52,798 bases of DNA from Flavobacterium laiguense (GCF_003097655.1 NZ_QCZH01000026.1:1-52798); one strand, 5' to 3'; shown: positions 34,314-43,799, counted from the first letter of the stretch. Notes: a model not told the origin generated them from the letters alone. Numbers and translations are program-made.

Positions 34314-34607
34314 ATGGACGAAAAGCTTAAAATTAAAATATCAATTGCAGAAAGAGTGTACCCGCTAACGGTAGATTTCTCTCAGGAAGAAGGACTTAGA
34401 AGTGCTTCAAAAAAAATTGATGCTATGATAAAGCAATTTGAAGAAAATTATGCCGTTCGGGATAAACAAGATGTATTGGCCATGTGTGCCTTACAATTTG
34501 CCTCTCAATCAGAACAAAAACATATTGATAATGCTATAAATGGGGATGAAACCATTGAAAGATTAAACAAAATCAATGCGATTTTAGATCAATATCTCGA
34601 AAATTAA
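34314..34607 (+). CDS. zapA: Cell division protein ZapA
   Basis: The product has 97 residues with the ZapA fold pattern: a short N-terminal beta hairpin (Ile-Lys-Ile-Ser-Ile-Ala-Glu-Arg-Val-Tyr-Pro-Leu), the Glu-Glu-x-x-Leu-Arg-x-Ala-Ser-Lys-Lys-Ile helix, and a C-terminal coiled coil. It binds FtsZ and bundles the filaments at the Z-ring. It is followed by a 6S-like RNA and rny, the usual flavobacterial order. Confidence 0.85.
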   Translation: MDEKLKIKISIAERVYPLTVDFSQEEGLRSASKKIDAMIKQFEENYAVRDKQDVLAMCALQFASQSEQKHIDNAINGDETIERLNKINAILDQYLEN

Positions 34608-34633
34608 ACGTTCTTTACACAAACTAAGATACT

Positions 34634-34795
34634 GCCTACATTAGTTCATATTTGGTAAACTCAACACTAACAATTTAGAATGAGCAAATCATCACTACTA
34701 AAGCATGCCACGCTTCGGCGAGGAAACTTGAACAGTGAGTTAGCTCAAAACTTGTCTTTCCGAGTTTATACAAGCAATCTAATGTAGGCTTTTTT
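34634..34795 (+). ncRNA. ssrS: 6S RNA (ssrS)-like candidate between zapA and rny
   Basis: GCCTACATTAG at 34634-34644 pairs perfectly with CTAATGTAGGC at 34779-34789, followed by six T residues. It encloses a 134-nt interior that can form a long irregular stem with a central bulge and a GCTTCGGC apical region (34710-34720). Length, closing stem and the place between zapA and rny match the 6S/Flavo-1-type RNA of Flavobacteria. 6S RNA mimics an open promoter and binds RNA polymerase. It may be cut from the zapA transcript or have its own start; I see no clear promoter at 34600. Confidence 0.7.
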
Positions 34796-34815
34796 ATATA
34801 TAAATTTTAACAAAC

Positions 34816-36378
34816 ATGGACATCTTAACAATAATTATTTCAGGAATTACGGGTATTGCAGCAGGATTTGGTATAGCCAAAGTCATTGAAAAAAGCAATA
34901 TCTCTAATTTAATTAAAAGTGCAAAAAAAGAAGCGACTTCTATTCTAAAAGACGCTAATCTTGAGGCAGAAAACATTAAAAAAGATAAAATTCTTCAAGC
35001 AAAAGAAAAATTTATCGAACTAAAATCAGAACACGAACAAGTAATCCTAGCTAGAGACAAAAAAGTAGCCGAGGTAGAAAAAAGAGTTCGTGACAAAGAA
35101 TCTCAAATTTCTAACGAATTATCAAAAGCTAAAAAGGTAAATGATGATTTTGAAGCAAAAACCATAGAATACACCTCTAAAATTGAAAATTTAGACAAAA
35201 AACAAGTAGAAGTAGACAAACTACATAAAAGTCAATTGCAACAATTAGAAGTAATCTCTGGATTATCTGCCGATGAAGCCAAAGATCAACTAGTTGAAGG
35301 CTTAAAAGCAGAAGCTAAGAGCAAAGCAATGTCTCATATTCAAGATACTATTGAAGAAGCAAAATTAACGGCACAACAAGAGGCTAAGAAAATCATCATT
35401 AACACGATCCAAAGAGTAGGAACGGAAGAAGCGGTAGAAAACTGTGTATCTGTTTTCAACATTGAATCGGATGATGTAAAAGGTAGAATCATTGGTCGTG
35501 AAGGAAGAAACATTAGAGCGCTAGAAGCAGCCACTGGTGTAGAAATCATTGTAGATGATACTCCAGAAGCTATTATCCTTTCTTGTTTTGATCCAGTACG
35601 TAGAGAAATTGCTCGTTTGGCATTACACAAATTAGTAACAGACGGACGTATTCACCCAGCACGTATTGAAGAAGTAGTTGCTAAAACTACCAAACAAATT
35701 GATGATGAAATCATTGAAGTTGGAAAACGAACTGTTATTGATTTAGGAATTCATGGTTTACACCCTGAATTAATAAAAGTAGTAGGTAGAATGAAATACC
35801 GTTCTTCTTACGGACAAAATTTATTGCAACACTCTCGCGAAGTTTCTAAACTTTGTGGAATTATGGCAGCTGAATTAGGATTGAATGTTAAATTGGCCAA
35901 AAGAGCAGGATTACTTCACGATATTGGTAAAGTTCCAGATGCAGAAAGTGATTTACCACACGCTTTATTAGGAATGCAATGGGCTGAAAAATATGGTGAG
36001 AAAGAAGAAGTTTGCAACGCTATTGGAGCACACCACGATGAGATAGAAATGAAATCATTATTATCTCCAATCATTCAAGTTTGCGATGCTATTTCTGGCG
36101 CAAGACCGGGAGCTAGAAGACAAGTATTAGACTCTTACATTCAGCGTTTAAAAGATCTTGAAGAAGTAGCTTACGGATTTAGCGGTGTGAAAAACGCTTA
36201 TGCTATCCAAGCTGGTAGAGAACTACGAGTTATCGTAGAAAGCGAAAAAGTATCTGATGATAATGCAGCTACTTTATCTTTCGAAATTTCACAAAAAATC
36301 CAAACCGAAATGACGTATCCAGGTCAAGTAAAAGTTACTGTAATTAGAGAAACTAGAGCGGTGAATATTGCTAAATAA
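34816..36378 (+). CDS. rny: Ribonuclease Y
   Basis: The product has 520 residues. An N-terminal transmembrane helix (about 4-22) is followed by a long coiled coil (30-190), a KH domain with Gly-Arg-Ile-Ile-Gly-Arg-Glu-Gly-Arg-Asn (near 222), and an HD domain with Leu-Leu-His-Asp-Ile-Gly-Lys (near 367). This is the full RNase Y order. It is a membrane-anchored endonuclease that starts mRNA decay. It follows the 6S-like RNA by 20 nt; the 6S-like RNA ends in a T-tract, so transcription of rny may need readthrough or its own promoter. Confidence 0.95.
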   Translation: MDILTIIISGITGIAAGFGIAKVIEKSNISNLIKSAKKEATSILKDANLEAENIKKDKILQAKEKFIELKSEHEQVILARDKKVAEVEKRVRDKESQISNELSKAKKVNDDFEAKTIEYTSKIENLDKKQVEVDKLHKSQLQQLEVISGLSADEAKDQLVEGLKAEAKSKAMSHIQDTIEEAKLTAQQEAKKIIINTIQRVGTEEAVENCVSVFNIESDDVKGRIIGREGRNIRALEAATGVEIIVDDTPEAIILSCFDPVRREIARLALHKLVTDGRIHPARIEEVVAKTTKQIDDEIIEVGKRTVIDLGIHGLHPELIKVVGRMKYRSSYGQNLLQHSREVSKLCGIMAAELGLNVKLAKRAGLLHDIGKVPDAESDLPHALLGMQWAEKYGEKEEVCNAIGAHHDEIEMKSLLSPIIQVCDAISGARPGARRQVLDSYIQRLKDLEEVAYGFSGVKNAYAIQAGRELRVIVESEKVSDDNAATLSFEISQKIQTEMTYPGQVKVTVIRETRAVNIAK

Positions 36379-36397
36379 CTAAGGCTTTCAAAATATT

Positions 36398-36438
36398 AAA
36401 AGGCTTGTTGATTGAAAAATCAGCAAGCCTTTTTTTTA
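36398..36438. terminator. Terminator of rny
   Basis: AAAGGCTTGTTGATT pairs with AATCAGCAAGCCTTT (one G-T position) and runs into eight T residues. Confidence 0.85.
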
Positions 36439-36488
36439 TATTCAATTTACTGCACCCGGCTATCCCATAAGCAAATTTACTTAGCGCC

Positions 36489-37388
36489 TTAGTCCTTTCT
36501 CGGATGAAATGTATTAAGAACTTCAGTTAAAAATTTTCGATCCAAATGGACATAAATTTCTGTTGTCGTGATAGACTCATGACCCAGCATTAATTGTATC
36601 GAACGCAAATCAGCCCCATTTTCTAAAAGATGGGTAGCAAAAGAATGTCTTAATGTATGCGGGCTTATGTTTTTAGTCAAATTAATTTTTACGGCCAAAT
36701 CTTTAATAATGGTAAAAATCATTGCCCGAGTTAATTGCCTCCCTCTTCTGTTCAAAAACAAAGTATCCTCAAATCCTTTTTGAATATTGAGCTGGGTTCT
36801 GATGTTGTTTTTGTAAATTTCAATAAATTTTTGGGTCAAATCTCCAACAGGGACAAAACGTTGTTTATTCCCCTTCCCCGTTATTTTGATAAAACCTTCT
36901 TCGAAAAACAAATCCGATATCTTCAAATCTACCAATTCTGACACTCGAAGCCCACAGCCATATACCGTTTCAAGTATCGCACGATTGCGTTCTCCTTCTT
37001 TCGAACTCAAATCAATTGCCGAAATAAGTGCATCGATTTCCTCAACAGCCAATGTATCGGGCAACTTGCGTCCTGTTTTGGGAGTTTCAACCAACTCCAT
37101 CGGGCTATCATTCCTAAAATCCTCGAATATTAGATAGGAAAAAAAACTTTTCAATCCCGAAATTATTCTAGCCTGAGATCTAGGGTTTACTTCTTTTGAA
37201 ACAGCATAGATAAACTGTTGTAATGTTTCCTCATTAATAACAATAGGCGAAACCTTAATATCATTTTGCGACAAAAACAAACACAAGCGCTCCATATCAA
37301 AAGAATAATTATCAATAGTGTTTTTTGATAATCCTCTTTCAATTTTAAGATAGGACTGATAACTCTTTATATACGACTGCCAATTCAT
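36489..37388 (-). CDS. xerD: Tyrosine recombinase XerD
   Basis: The product has 299 residues. The N-terminal SAM-like DNA-binding domain (about 5-90) is followed by a catalytic domain with Arg in Gly-Cys-Gly-Leu-Arg-Val-Ser-Glu-Leu, Lys in Gly-Lys-Gly-Asn-Lys-Gln-Arg, His-Thr-Leu-Arg-His, Leu-Gly-His and the nucleophile Tyr in Glu-Ile-Tyr-Val-His. All residues are present. Length and motifs fit the chromosomal dimer-resolution recombinase rather than an element-borne integrase. It has no hallmarks of the nearby mobile end of the window. Confidence 0.92.
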   Translation of the reverse strand: MNWQSYIKSYQSYLKIERGLSKNTIDNYSFDMERLCLFLSQNDIKVSPIVINEETLQQFIYAVSKEVNPRSQARIISGLKSFFSYLIFEDFRNDSPMELVETPKTGRKLPDTLAVEEIDALISAIDLSSKEGERNRAILETVYGCGLRVSELVDLKISDLFFEEGFIKITGKGNKQRFVPVGDLTQKFIEIYKNNIRTQLNIQKGFEDTLFLNRRGRQLTRAMIFTIIKDLAVKINLTKNISPHTLRHSFATHLLENGADLRSIQLMLGHESITTTEIYVHLDRKFLTEVLNTFHPRKD

Positions 37389-37418
37389 GATAACAAAGTA
37401 AAGGCTTTTTTGGTCATA

Positions 37419-37444
37419 AAAAAACCTCCCGAATTGAGAGGTTT
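37419..37444 (-). terminator. Terminator of the barrel gene
   Basis: AAACCTC pairs with GAGGTTT around an 8-nt loop and runs into T residues on the minus strand. It separates the barrel gene from xerD. Confidence 0.7.
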
Positions 37445-37467
37445 ATATGATTTTAAAACATTTTAAA

Positions 37468-38049
37468 CTACCATCTGTATAATAATCCAAATTGAGGTTG
37501 AGCGAAAATATTGTTAAACAAGTTAACGTTTACATTCAAGTCACTTGAATTGTTTCCATTTTCAGGATTAGTACTATTGTAACTTAAGATATTAGCTAAT
37601 TTAAAGGTAGCAGCCCAGTGATTTGTAAAGAAATAGTTCATTCCTAAATCAATGTTAGCATTCATTGCACTATCAGTAGAAGTAGGCCCTACATTTGGAT
37701 CGTCTTTAACCGAAGAATACCCCAAACCAAATTCTCCATAAACATTAAAACTTTTAGAAGCCCCTAGAGACAGGAAATAATAACGAGCAAAAGCAGTAAA
37801 ACCAATTTTAGACTCTTTGTTATTCGCGTTATCCTCTGTACCTGCAAAATTTAATCTGCCGCCTACAGCCCATTTGTTATCTAACATATATCCCATACTT
37901 GGATTAAAAGCCCAACTGTCTTCAACATCGCCTGAACGAAAACTAAAACTTCCCTCGACAAATTTATTCCCTTTTACGAAACCATTGTCTTGTGCATTTG
38001 CATAACTAAACGCAAATATCGCTACTAATACTAAAATACTTTTTTTCAT
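37468..38049 (-). CDS. Outer-membrane beta-barrel protein
   Basis: The product has 193 residues. A signal peptide ends at Ala-Asn-Ala-Gln, and the rest is barrel strands including Trp-Ala-Val-Gly-Gly-Arg-Leu and Tyr-Gly-Glu-Phe-Gly-Leu-Gly-Tyr. The last strand is Phe-Gly-Leu-Leu-Tyr-Arg-Trp. It is of the OmpA/PF13505-like small-barrel type. It sits between xerD and the divergent aroQ, which are adjacent in many relatives. It may be a lineage-specific insertion. Confidence 0.78.
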   Translation of the reverse strand: MKKSILVLVAIFAFSYANAQDNGFVKGNKFVEGSFSFRSGDVEDSWAFNPSMGYMLDNKWAVGGRLNFAGTEDNANNKESKIGFTAFARYYFLSLGASKSFNVYGEFGLGYSSVKDDPNVGPTSTDSAMNANIDLGMNYFFTNHWAATFKLANILSYNSTNPENGNNSSDLNVNVNLFNNIFAQPQFGLLYRW

Positions 38050-38364
38050 CTTGTTTGGTTTTTGTTTGTTAATACGAAAGTAAATGTACGAAAAACTAAC
38101 TTAAATATGTTAACTAAAACTTAATTAAATCATAAGAGAATAATTTTATGAAATCATTCACAAAAATAAAATAGCACCTAAGCACCTATACACAGGAGAT
38201 TTAAAATAAATTACACAAAATAACAGTCCAGACAAAAGCACAAAAGACAGTTTTTTTCCTAATAAAACAAAGCGAGTTCGTTTTGTTCAAAAAACAATCC
38301 ATTTTTGACAAAAAGAACATCCATATTCCCCAAGGATTATTTATTTTTACAAAAAACAAACCAT
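38050..38364. other. Divergent intergenic region
   Basis: 315 bases hold no supported gene. The product of aroQ could be extended to an ATG at 38305, but the extra residues match nothing in the family. A weak minus-strand TACTTTCG box near 38073-38080 may serve the barrel gene. Confidence 0.35.
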
Positions 38365-38778
38365 ATGAAAATAGCCATCGTTAATGGTCCCAATTTAAAT
38401 CTTCTAGGAAAAAGAGAACCCGAAGTTTACGGGACTCAAACTTTTGAAGATTATTTTGAAATTTTAATAAATAAGTTTCCTCAAATAGAATTGACATACT
38501 ACCAAAGTAATATTGAAGGAGAATTAATTGGTAAAATTCAAGAATTTGGATTTACTTATGATGGTATTATCCTTAATGCTGGAGCCTATACCCATACTTC
38601 TATAGGTATTGGTGATGCCATCAAAGGGGTAACCACTCCCGTGATCGAAGTTCACATCTCAAACACTTATGCCCGTGAAAGTTTCAGACATCAATCCTAC
38701 ATTTCTGGAAATGCCAAAGGGGTAATACTAGGTTTCGGTTTAAAAAGCTATGATTTGGCTATCCAATCCTTTTTGTAA
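38365..38778 (+). CDS. aroQ: 3-dehydroquinate dehydratase, type II
   Basis: The product has 137 residues and converts 3-dehydroquinate to 3-dehydroshikimate in the shikimate pathway. It starts Met-Lys-Ile-Ala-Ile-Val-Asn-Gly-Pro-Asn-Leu-Asn-Leu-Leu-Gly, the family hallmark, with the catalytic Tyr in Glu-Val-Tyr-Gly. It also has Ile-Leu-Asn-Ala-Gly-Ala-Tyr-Thr-His-Thr-Ser and Glu-Val-His-Ile-Ser-Asn. The start at 38365 aligns with the family; the upstream ATG at 38305 would add 20 unlike residues. Confidence 0.95.
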   Translation: MKIAIVNGPNLNLLGKREPEVYGTQTFEDYFEILINKFPQIELTYYQSNIEGELIGKIQEFGFTYDGIILNAGAYTHTSIGIGDAIKGVTTPVIEVHISNTYARESFRHQSYISGNAKGVILGFGLKSYDLAIQSFL

Positions 38779-38863
38779 TATTTTTAACAAATTTTTATAA
38801 AAACCTGTTTATTTTTTCATGTAACAATCTTACAAAAAAGCGTCAAACATCAAAATTACAATT

Positions 38864-41329
38864 ATGAAAAACGCTTTTTTGTTGCTATTCCTATTTAGCA
38901 GCTTATTCAATTTTGCTCAAATTAAAGGAAAACTATCTGATGAGAAAGGAAACCCTTTACCATATGTTACGGTATACGAAGAGAACACCTATAATGGAAC
39001 CACTTCAAACGAACAAGGACATTATGAATTAAACTTAAAAAAAATAGGTAAACATTCGATTGTATTTCAGTTTTTAGGCTTTAAAACTCAAAAAATAGTC
39101 ATAGATATCCTCTCATTCCCTCATAATTTGGATGTAAAATTAATTGAAGAAAGTTTTTCTTTAAATGAAGTTGTGATTAATCCAAAAGACAATCCTGCCA
39201 ATCAAATTATAAGAAATGCTATTGCCAATAAAAAAGTAAACATCGAAAAAACGGCTCGTTACAAAGCCGATTTTTATTCCCGTGGTATCTTCCGAATCAA
39301 AGATGCTCCCAAAAAAATTCTAGGACAAAAACTGGATATGTTTGACGAAGTGCTAGATTCAACCCGAAGCGGAATTCTTTATTTATCGGAAACTGTTTCT
39401 AAAATTGCTTTTCAGAAGCCCGATAAAATGAAAGAAAACATTATTGCCTCCAAAGTAAGTGGTAAGGATAATGGTTTCAGTTTTAATAATGCAGCTTCTG
39501 CCAATTTTGATTTTTATGATAATTATTTACCTTTTGATGTCAATGTGATTTCCCCTATTGCAGACAATGCTTTTGGTTATTACAAATACAAATTCGAAGG
39601 CTCCTTTTACAATGAAAACAACCAACAGATCAATAAAATAAAAGTTACACCAAAGAGACTGTCTGAGCCTGTCATGGAAGGCTACATTTATATCGTAGAT
39701 GACAGTTGGGCTATTTATGCTGTTGATGTAAGTATTAAAGGAGATCAAATGCAAAATCCCGCTTTGGATGTATTGACTTTAAAACAAAATTTCAGTTATA
39801 ATGCTACTTCTAAAATTTGGATAAAAAACACCCAATCAATTGATTTTACTTTTGGAATGTTAGGCATTAATATATCCGGGAGATTCACTTATGTCTATTC
39901 GAATTTTGAATTTGACCCACCATTTACAAAAAAAACATTTACAAAAGAAATATTGACTTTTGAAGAAAACGCCAACAAAAAGGAAGATGTCTACTGGAAT
40001 ACCATTAGACCAATTCCTTTAACTATTGAAGAAAGCACCGATTACACCAAGAAAGACATTCTACAAACCAAGAAAAAATCAGAGGTATATCTTGATTCCA
40101 TAGATAAAAAGAGCAATAAATTTCAGATTTCAGATATTATAATGGGCTATACCTATAAAAATTCGTTTCAAAAATGGTCTACCAATTATGAAGGTTTACT
40201 AACCGGAATCAATTTCAATACGGTACAAGGCTGGAAAATCGCAACTGGATTATCGTATACAAAAAACGACCGTGAGAAAGGGAAATACACGCGTTTTGGA
40301 GCTGATTTTGACTATGGATTCTCCGAAGCTCAATTTAGATCAACAGGAAGTTTTATCCATAAGTTCAACAATATCAATAAAAGTGAAATTCAAATTTCTG
40401 GAGGATCTAGAGTAGCTCAATTTAATGAAGAAAAACCCATAACAGAGCTTTTGAACTCTGTTACCACTTTATTTTTCAAAGAAAATTTCATGAAAATTTA
40501 TGAAAATAATTTCATCTCTTTCTTCTATCAACGTGAAATCACAAATGGAGTTTTCGTGAAGGCAAAAGTTGATTATTTAGAAAACAAACCTTTATTTAAT
40601 ACAACAGATTACACCTTTTTACAAAAAGATAAATCCTATACCTCTAATAATCCATGGGCACCAAATGATAATATAACGCCCGCTTTTGAAAAATACAATT
40701 TGATAAAAGCCAAAATAGAGGCCAAAATCAATTTCGATCAAGACTACATTTCACGCCCAGACGGAAAGTATAACGAACCAAATGGTAAATATCCCGTATT
40801 GACTTTAGGATTTGAAAAAGGATTTGCCGGAAGCGAAAAGAAATATGAGTTTGACCATGCAAAAGCTAAGATAACTTATGATGCTACGCTAGGAAACAAA
40901 GGAATTCTATCCTTGAATGCAAAAGTGGGTAAATTCTTTAATGCCGACCAAATCTCTTTTGTCGATTACAAACATTTTAATGGGAATCAAACTTATATTG
41001 GATTATCTGAAAGCTATTTGAATGTATTCAATTTAATGCCTTACTACACTAATAGCACGAATGACAGCTATTTTGAGTTGCATACCGAACACAATGACAA
41101 AGGCTATATAATGAATAAAATACCATTATTGAATATGCTTAAATCAAATTTAATTTTAGGCTATCACTTGCTTGCTGTTCCCAACACAAGTCCTTATGCT
41201 GAATACAGTGTAGGTTTGGACAATCTCGGTTTTGGGAAGTTCAAAATGTTTCGTCTAGACTATGTACGCTCCTACCAAAATGGATTTCAAAAAGACGGAA
41301 TTATTGTTGGATTGAAGTTTTTGAATTAA
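38864..41329 (+). CDS. DUF5686 family outer-membrane protein with CarboxypepD_reg-like N-terminus
   Basis: The product has 821 residues. A signal peptide is followed by an immunoglobulin-like CarboxypepD_reg-like domain (about 20-100; Gly-Asn-Pro-Leu-Pro-Tyr-Val-Thr-Val). The long DUF5686 region (to the C-terminus) begins with Asn-Pro-Ala-Asn-Gln-Ile-Ile-Arg-Asn-Ala-Ile. The second half is barrel-like. The family is broadly present in Bacteroidota and of unknown role. It stands alone with no TonB plug. Confidence 0.85.
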   Translation: MKNAFLLLFLFSSLFNFAQIKGKLSDEKGNPLPYVTVYEENTYNGTTSNEQGHYELNLKKIGKHSIVFQFLGFKTQKIVIDILSFPHNLDVKLIEESFSLNEVVINPKDNPANQIIRNAIANKKVNIEKTARYKADFYSRGIFRIKDAPKKILGQKLDMFDEVLDSTRSGILYLSETVSKIAFQKPDKMKENIIASKVSGKDNGFSFNNAASANFDFYDNYLPFDVNVISPIADNAFGYYKYKFEGSFYNENNQQINKIKVTPKRLSEPVMEGYIYIVDDSWAIYAVDVSIKGDQMQNPALDVLTLKQNFSYNATSKIWIKNTQSIDFTFGMLGINISGRFTYVYSNFEFDPPFTKKTFTKEILTFEENANKKEDVYWNTIRPIPLTIEESTDYTKKDILQTKKKSEVYLDSIDKKSNKFQISDIIMGYTYKNSFQKWSTNYEGLLTGINFNTVQGWKIATGLSYTKNDREKGKYTRFGADFDYGFSEAQFRSTGSFIHKFNNINKSEIQISGGSRVAQFNEEKPITELLNSVTTLFFKENFMKIYENNFISFFYQREITNGVFVKAKVDYLENKPLFNTTDYTFLQKDKSYTSNNPWAPNDNITPAFEKYNLIKAKIEAKINFDQDYISRPDGKYNEPNGKYPVLTLGFEKGFAGSEKKYEFDHAKAKITYDATLGNKGILSLNAKVGKFFNADQISFVDYKHFNGNQTYIGLSESYLNVFNLMPYYTNSTNDSYFELHTEHNDKGYIMNKIPLLNMLKSNLILGYHLLAVPNTSPYAEYSVGLDNLGFGKFKMFRLDYVRSYQNGFQKDGIIVGLKFLN

Positions 41330-41349
41330 ACTCACCCATAGAAATAATA

Positions 41350-41388
41350 AAACCCAATACAAATTTAAAATGTATTGGGTTTTATTTT
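41350..41388. terminator. Bidirectional intrinsic terminator
   Basis: AAACCCAATACA at 41350-41361 pairs perfectly with TGTATTGGGTTT at 41371-41382. It lies between the convergent genes ending at 41329 and 41405. Confidence 0.85.
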
Positions 41389-41404
41389 TAAGATTAAAAA
41401 CTCT

Positions 41405-42280
41405 TTAATTAGGCTCAATATGAATTAAAACATGCCCCAACTCTGGTATCTTCTCTCTTAGAGTATCTTTGAGTTTATGAGATAAGTCGTGTCCTTCTTT
41501 TACAGTTATCATACCATTTACTCTGGCATGAAGATCAACATGGTATTTCATTCCTGCTTTTCGGATGAAACATTTTTCGGTATCAATAATTCCATTCACT
41601 TGAAGGGAAACTTTTCTAATTTCTTCGACCAAATCATCATATAAATGTTCGTCCATGATTTCGCCAAGAGCGGGTCTAAAAATGAGGTAACTATTATAAA
41701 GAATGAAAAATGAGGCAAACAAAGCAGCCCAATCATCTGCAGCTTCGTAGCCTTTTCCTAAAAACAAGGCAATAGAAATCCCTGTAAATGCAGCTACTGA
41801 AGTTATCGCATCGCTTCTATGATGCCAAGCATCGGCTTTAAGAGAAGAACTATTGGTTTCCTTGCTTCTTTTCATTACCAACCGAAACGAATACTCTTTC
41901 CAGATGATAATAGCACCCAATACAAGAAGTGTCCAAGTTTTGGGTAATTCGTGAGGCGTTTGAATGTTTACAATACTCTCATATCCTATAATTGTTGCCG
42001 ATGTAATAAGGAATCCAACTACTAAAAAAGTAATTAATGGTTCGGCTCTTCCATGTCCATACGGATGATTATCATCTGCTGGTCTGTTGGAATATTTTAT
42101 ACCAAATAAAACCAAAAGAGAAGCAAAGATATCTGTTGTAGATTCTATAGCATCTGCAATCAAGGCATAGGAATTTCCGAAAAAACCAGCTAACCCTTTT
42201 ATAAGAGCCAAAGCAGTATTCCCAATGATACTAAAATAGGTTGCCTTTATCGCTTTTTGCTCATTCGTTCTATCGGACAT
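41405..42280 (-). CDS. Cation diffusion facilitator (CDF) transporter
   Basis: The product has 291 residues with six transmembrane helices and a C-terminal cytoplasmic domain. Metal sites are seen in helix II (Glu-Ser-Thr-Thr-Asp in Asp-Ala-Ile-Glu-Ser-Thr-Thr-Asp) and helix V (His-His-Arg-Ser-Asp). Helix II starts with Glu where the common site has Asp or His, so metal preference is uncertain. It likely exports zinc, iron or manganese using the proton gradient. It is on the same strand as murA but separated by a terminator. Confidence 0.9.
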   Translation of the reverse strand: MSDRTNEQKAIKATYFSIIGNTALALIKGLAGFFGNSYALIADAIESTTDIFASLLVLFGIKYSNRPADDNHPYGHGRAEPLITFLVVGFLITSATIIGYESIVNIQTPHELPKTWTLLVLGAIIIWKEYSFRLVMKRSKETNSSSLKADAWHHRSDAITSVAAFTGISIALFLGKGYEAADDWAALFASFFILYNSYLIFRPALGEIMDEHLYDDLVEEIRKVSLQVNGIIDTEKCFIRKAGMKYHVDLHARVNGMITVKEGHDLSHKLKDTLREKIPELGHVLIHIEPN

Positions 42281-42297
42281 ATTTCATTTTATTCTAC

Positions 42298-42358
42298 TAA
42301 AAAAATCGCTTAAACAAACTAATTTCAAATTAAAATTAAATTTATTTAAGCGATTTTT
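42298..42358 (-). terminator. Terminator after murA
   Basis: AAAATCGCTTAAA pairs with TTTAAGCGATTTT across a long AT-rich loop. On the minus strand it runs on into a T-rich tract. Confidence 0.65.
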
Positions 42359-42372
42359 AAAATTGTTGTTTC

Positions 42373-43689
42373 TTATTGTTTTTCTCGAACTATTTTGGCT
42401 CCTATTGCTCTTAAACGTTCGTCTATACGTTCGTATCCACGATCAATTTGTTCAATATTTTGAATAGTACTCGTTCCTTTGGCCGAAAGTGCGGCAATCA
42501 ATAATGAGATTCCTGCACGAATATCCGGAGAAGACATTGTTGTTGCTTTTAGAACTGATTTAAAATCATGACCTATAACTACCGCTCTATGGGGATCACA
42601 CAACATGATTTTCGCTCCCATGTCTATCAATTTATCCGTAAAGAACAAACGGCTTTCAAACATTTTTTGGTGAATCAAAACATCTCCTTTGGCTTGCGTA
42701 GCAACTACCAATACAATACTCAATAAATCTGGAGTAAATCCAGGCCATGGCGCATCGGCAATGGTAAGAATTGAACCATCAATATCTGTTTTAACTTCAT
42801 ATCCGTCTTTATGTTCTGGGATAAAAATATCATCCCCTCTTCTCTCTAATGTAATTCCTAGTTTTCTAAATACATTGGGAATCACCCCTAGATTGTCCCA
42901 ACTCACATCTTTGATTGTAATTTCGCTTCTTGTCATAGCCGCAAGACCAATCCAAGAACCAATTTCAATCATATCGGGTAGAATTCTATGTACACAACCA
43001 CCTAGGTTTTTAACTCCTTCTATCGTCAATAAATTAGATCCAACTCCAGTAATATTGGCTCCCATGGAGTTCAACATCTTACAAAGTTGTTGCAAATAAG
43101 GCTCACAAGCAGCATTGTAAACTGTTGTTTTCCCTTTAGCCAAAACCGCCGCCATCACAATATTGGCCGTTCCGGTTACCGACGCTTCGTCCAATAACAT
43201 ATCGGCACCTACAAGTCCATCAGGTGCTTCTACTCCATAAAAATGGTCTTCCCTGTTGTATCTAAATTTGGCTCCAAGATTGATAAACCCTTCAAAGTGG
43301 GTATCCAATCTTCTTCGTCCAATTTTGTCTCCTCCTGGTTTCGGGATATATCCTTTTCCGAAACGTGCCAAAAGTGGCCCAACAATCATGATAGAACCAC
43401 GAAGTGATCCTCCTTCTTTCTTGAAAGCTTCTGTTTCTAAATAGTCTACATTTACTTCATCCGATTGAAAAGTATAAGATCCTGATCCTATCTTCTCTAT
43501 TTTAACTCCCAAATTCCCCAAAAGGGTTATCAATTTATTGATATCGATAATATCTGGGATATTGTTGATTGTTACTTTCTCTGGAGTTAAAAGTACGGCA
43601 CACAAAATTTGTAATGCTTCATTTTTGGCTCCTTGAGGTATTACTTCCCCTTTTAAACGCACCCCTCCTTCTATTTTGAAAACTTCCAT
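42373..43689 (-). CDS. murA: UDP-N-acetylglucosamine 1-carboxyvinyltransferase with Asp at the fosfomycin site
   Basis: The product has 438 residues and does the first committed step of peptidoglycan synthesis, adding enolpyruvyl to UDP-GlcNAc. The Lys-Asn-Glu (residues 22-24), Arg-Arg-Arg-Leu-Asp-Thr-His (125-131) and Asp-Ile-Arg-Ala-Gly motifs are all present. In the loop Pro-Gly-Gly-Asp-Lys-Ile-Gly, Asp121 lies where most MurA have the Cys (Cys115 in E. coli) that fosfomycin alkylates. Such variants are known to be active and fosfomycin-insensitive. Upstream at 110 nt is the DUF4290 gene on the same strand. Confidence 0.95.
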   Translation of the reverse strand: MEVFKIEGGVRLKGEVIPQGAKNEALQILCAVLLTPEKVTINNIPDIIDINKLITLLGNLGVKIEKIGSGSYTFQSDEVNVDYLETEAFKKEGGSLRGSIMIVGPLLARFGKGYIPKPGGDKIGRRRLDTHFEGFINLGAKFRYNREDHFYGVEAPDGLVGADMLLDEASVTGTANIVMAAVLAKGKTTVYNAACEPYLQQLCKMLNSMGANITGVGSNLLTIEGVKNLGGCVHRILPDMIEIGSWIGLAAMTRSEITIKDVSWDNLGVIPNVFRKLGITLERRGDDIFIPEHKDGYEVKTDIDGSILTIADAPWPGFTPDLLSIVLVVATQAKGDVLIHQKMFESRLFFTDKLIDMGAKIMLCDPHRAVVIGHDFKSVLKATTMSSPDIRAGISLLIAALSAKGTSTIQNIEQIDRGYERIDERLRAIGAKIVREKQ

Positions 43690-43799
43690 GGTTTTATTTT
43701 AAGTTTATAAGTCGCAGAGACTCTAAGATTCAAAGGTTTTATTAGCCATATAGCTTTATCCTCATCAAATTAGCGCCTTAACTTCTATCTTTATTTAAA

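Noticed and set aside
36489..37388. XerD-type recombinase as sign of a mobile element
   Set aside because: All motifs and the length fit chromosomal XerD, and neighbours (rny, aroQ) are housekeeping.
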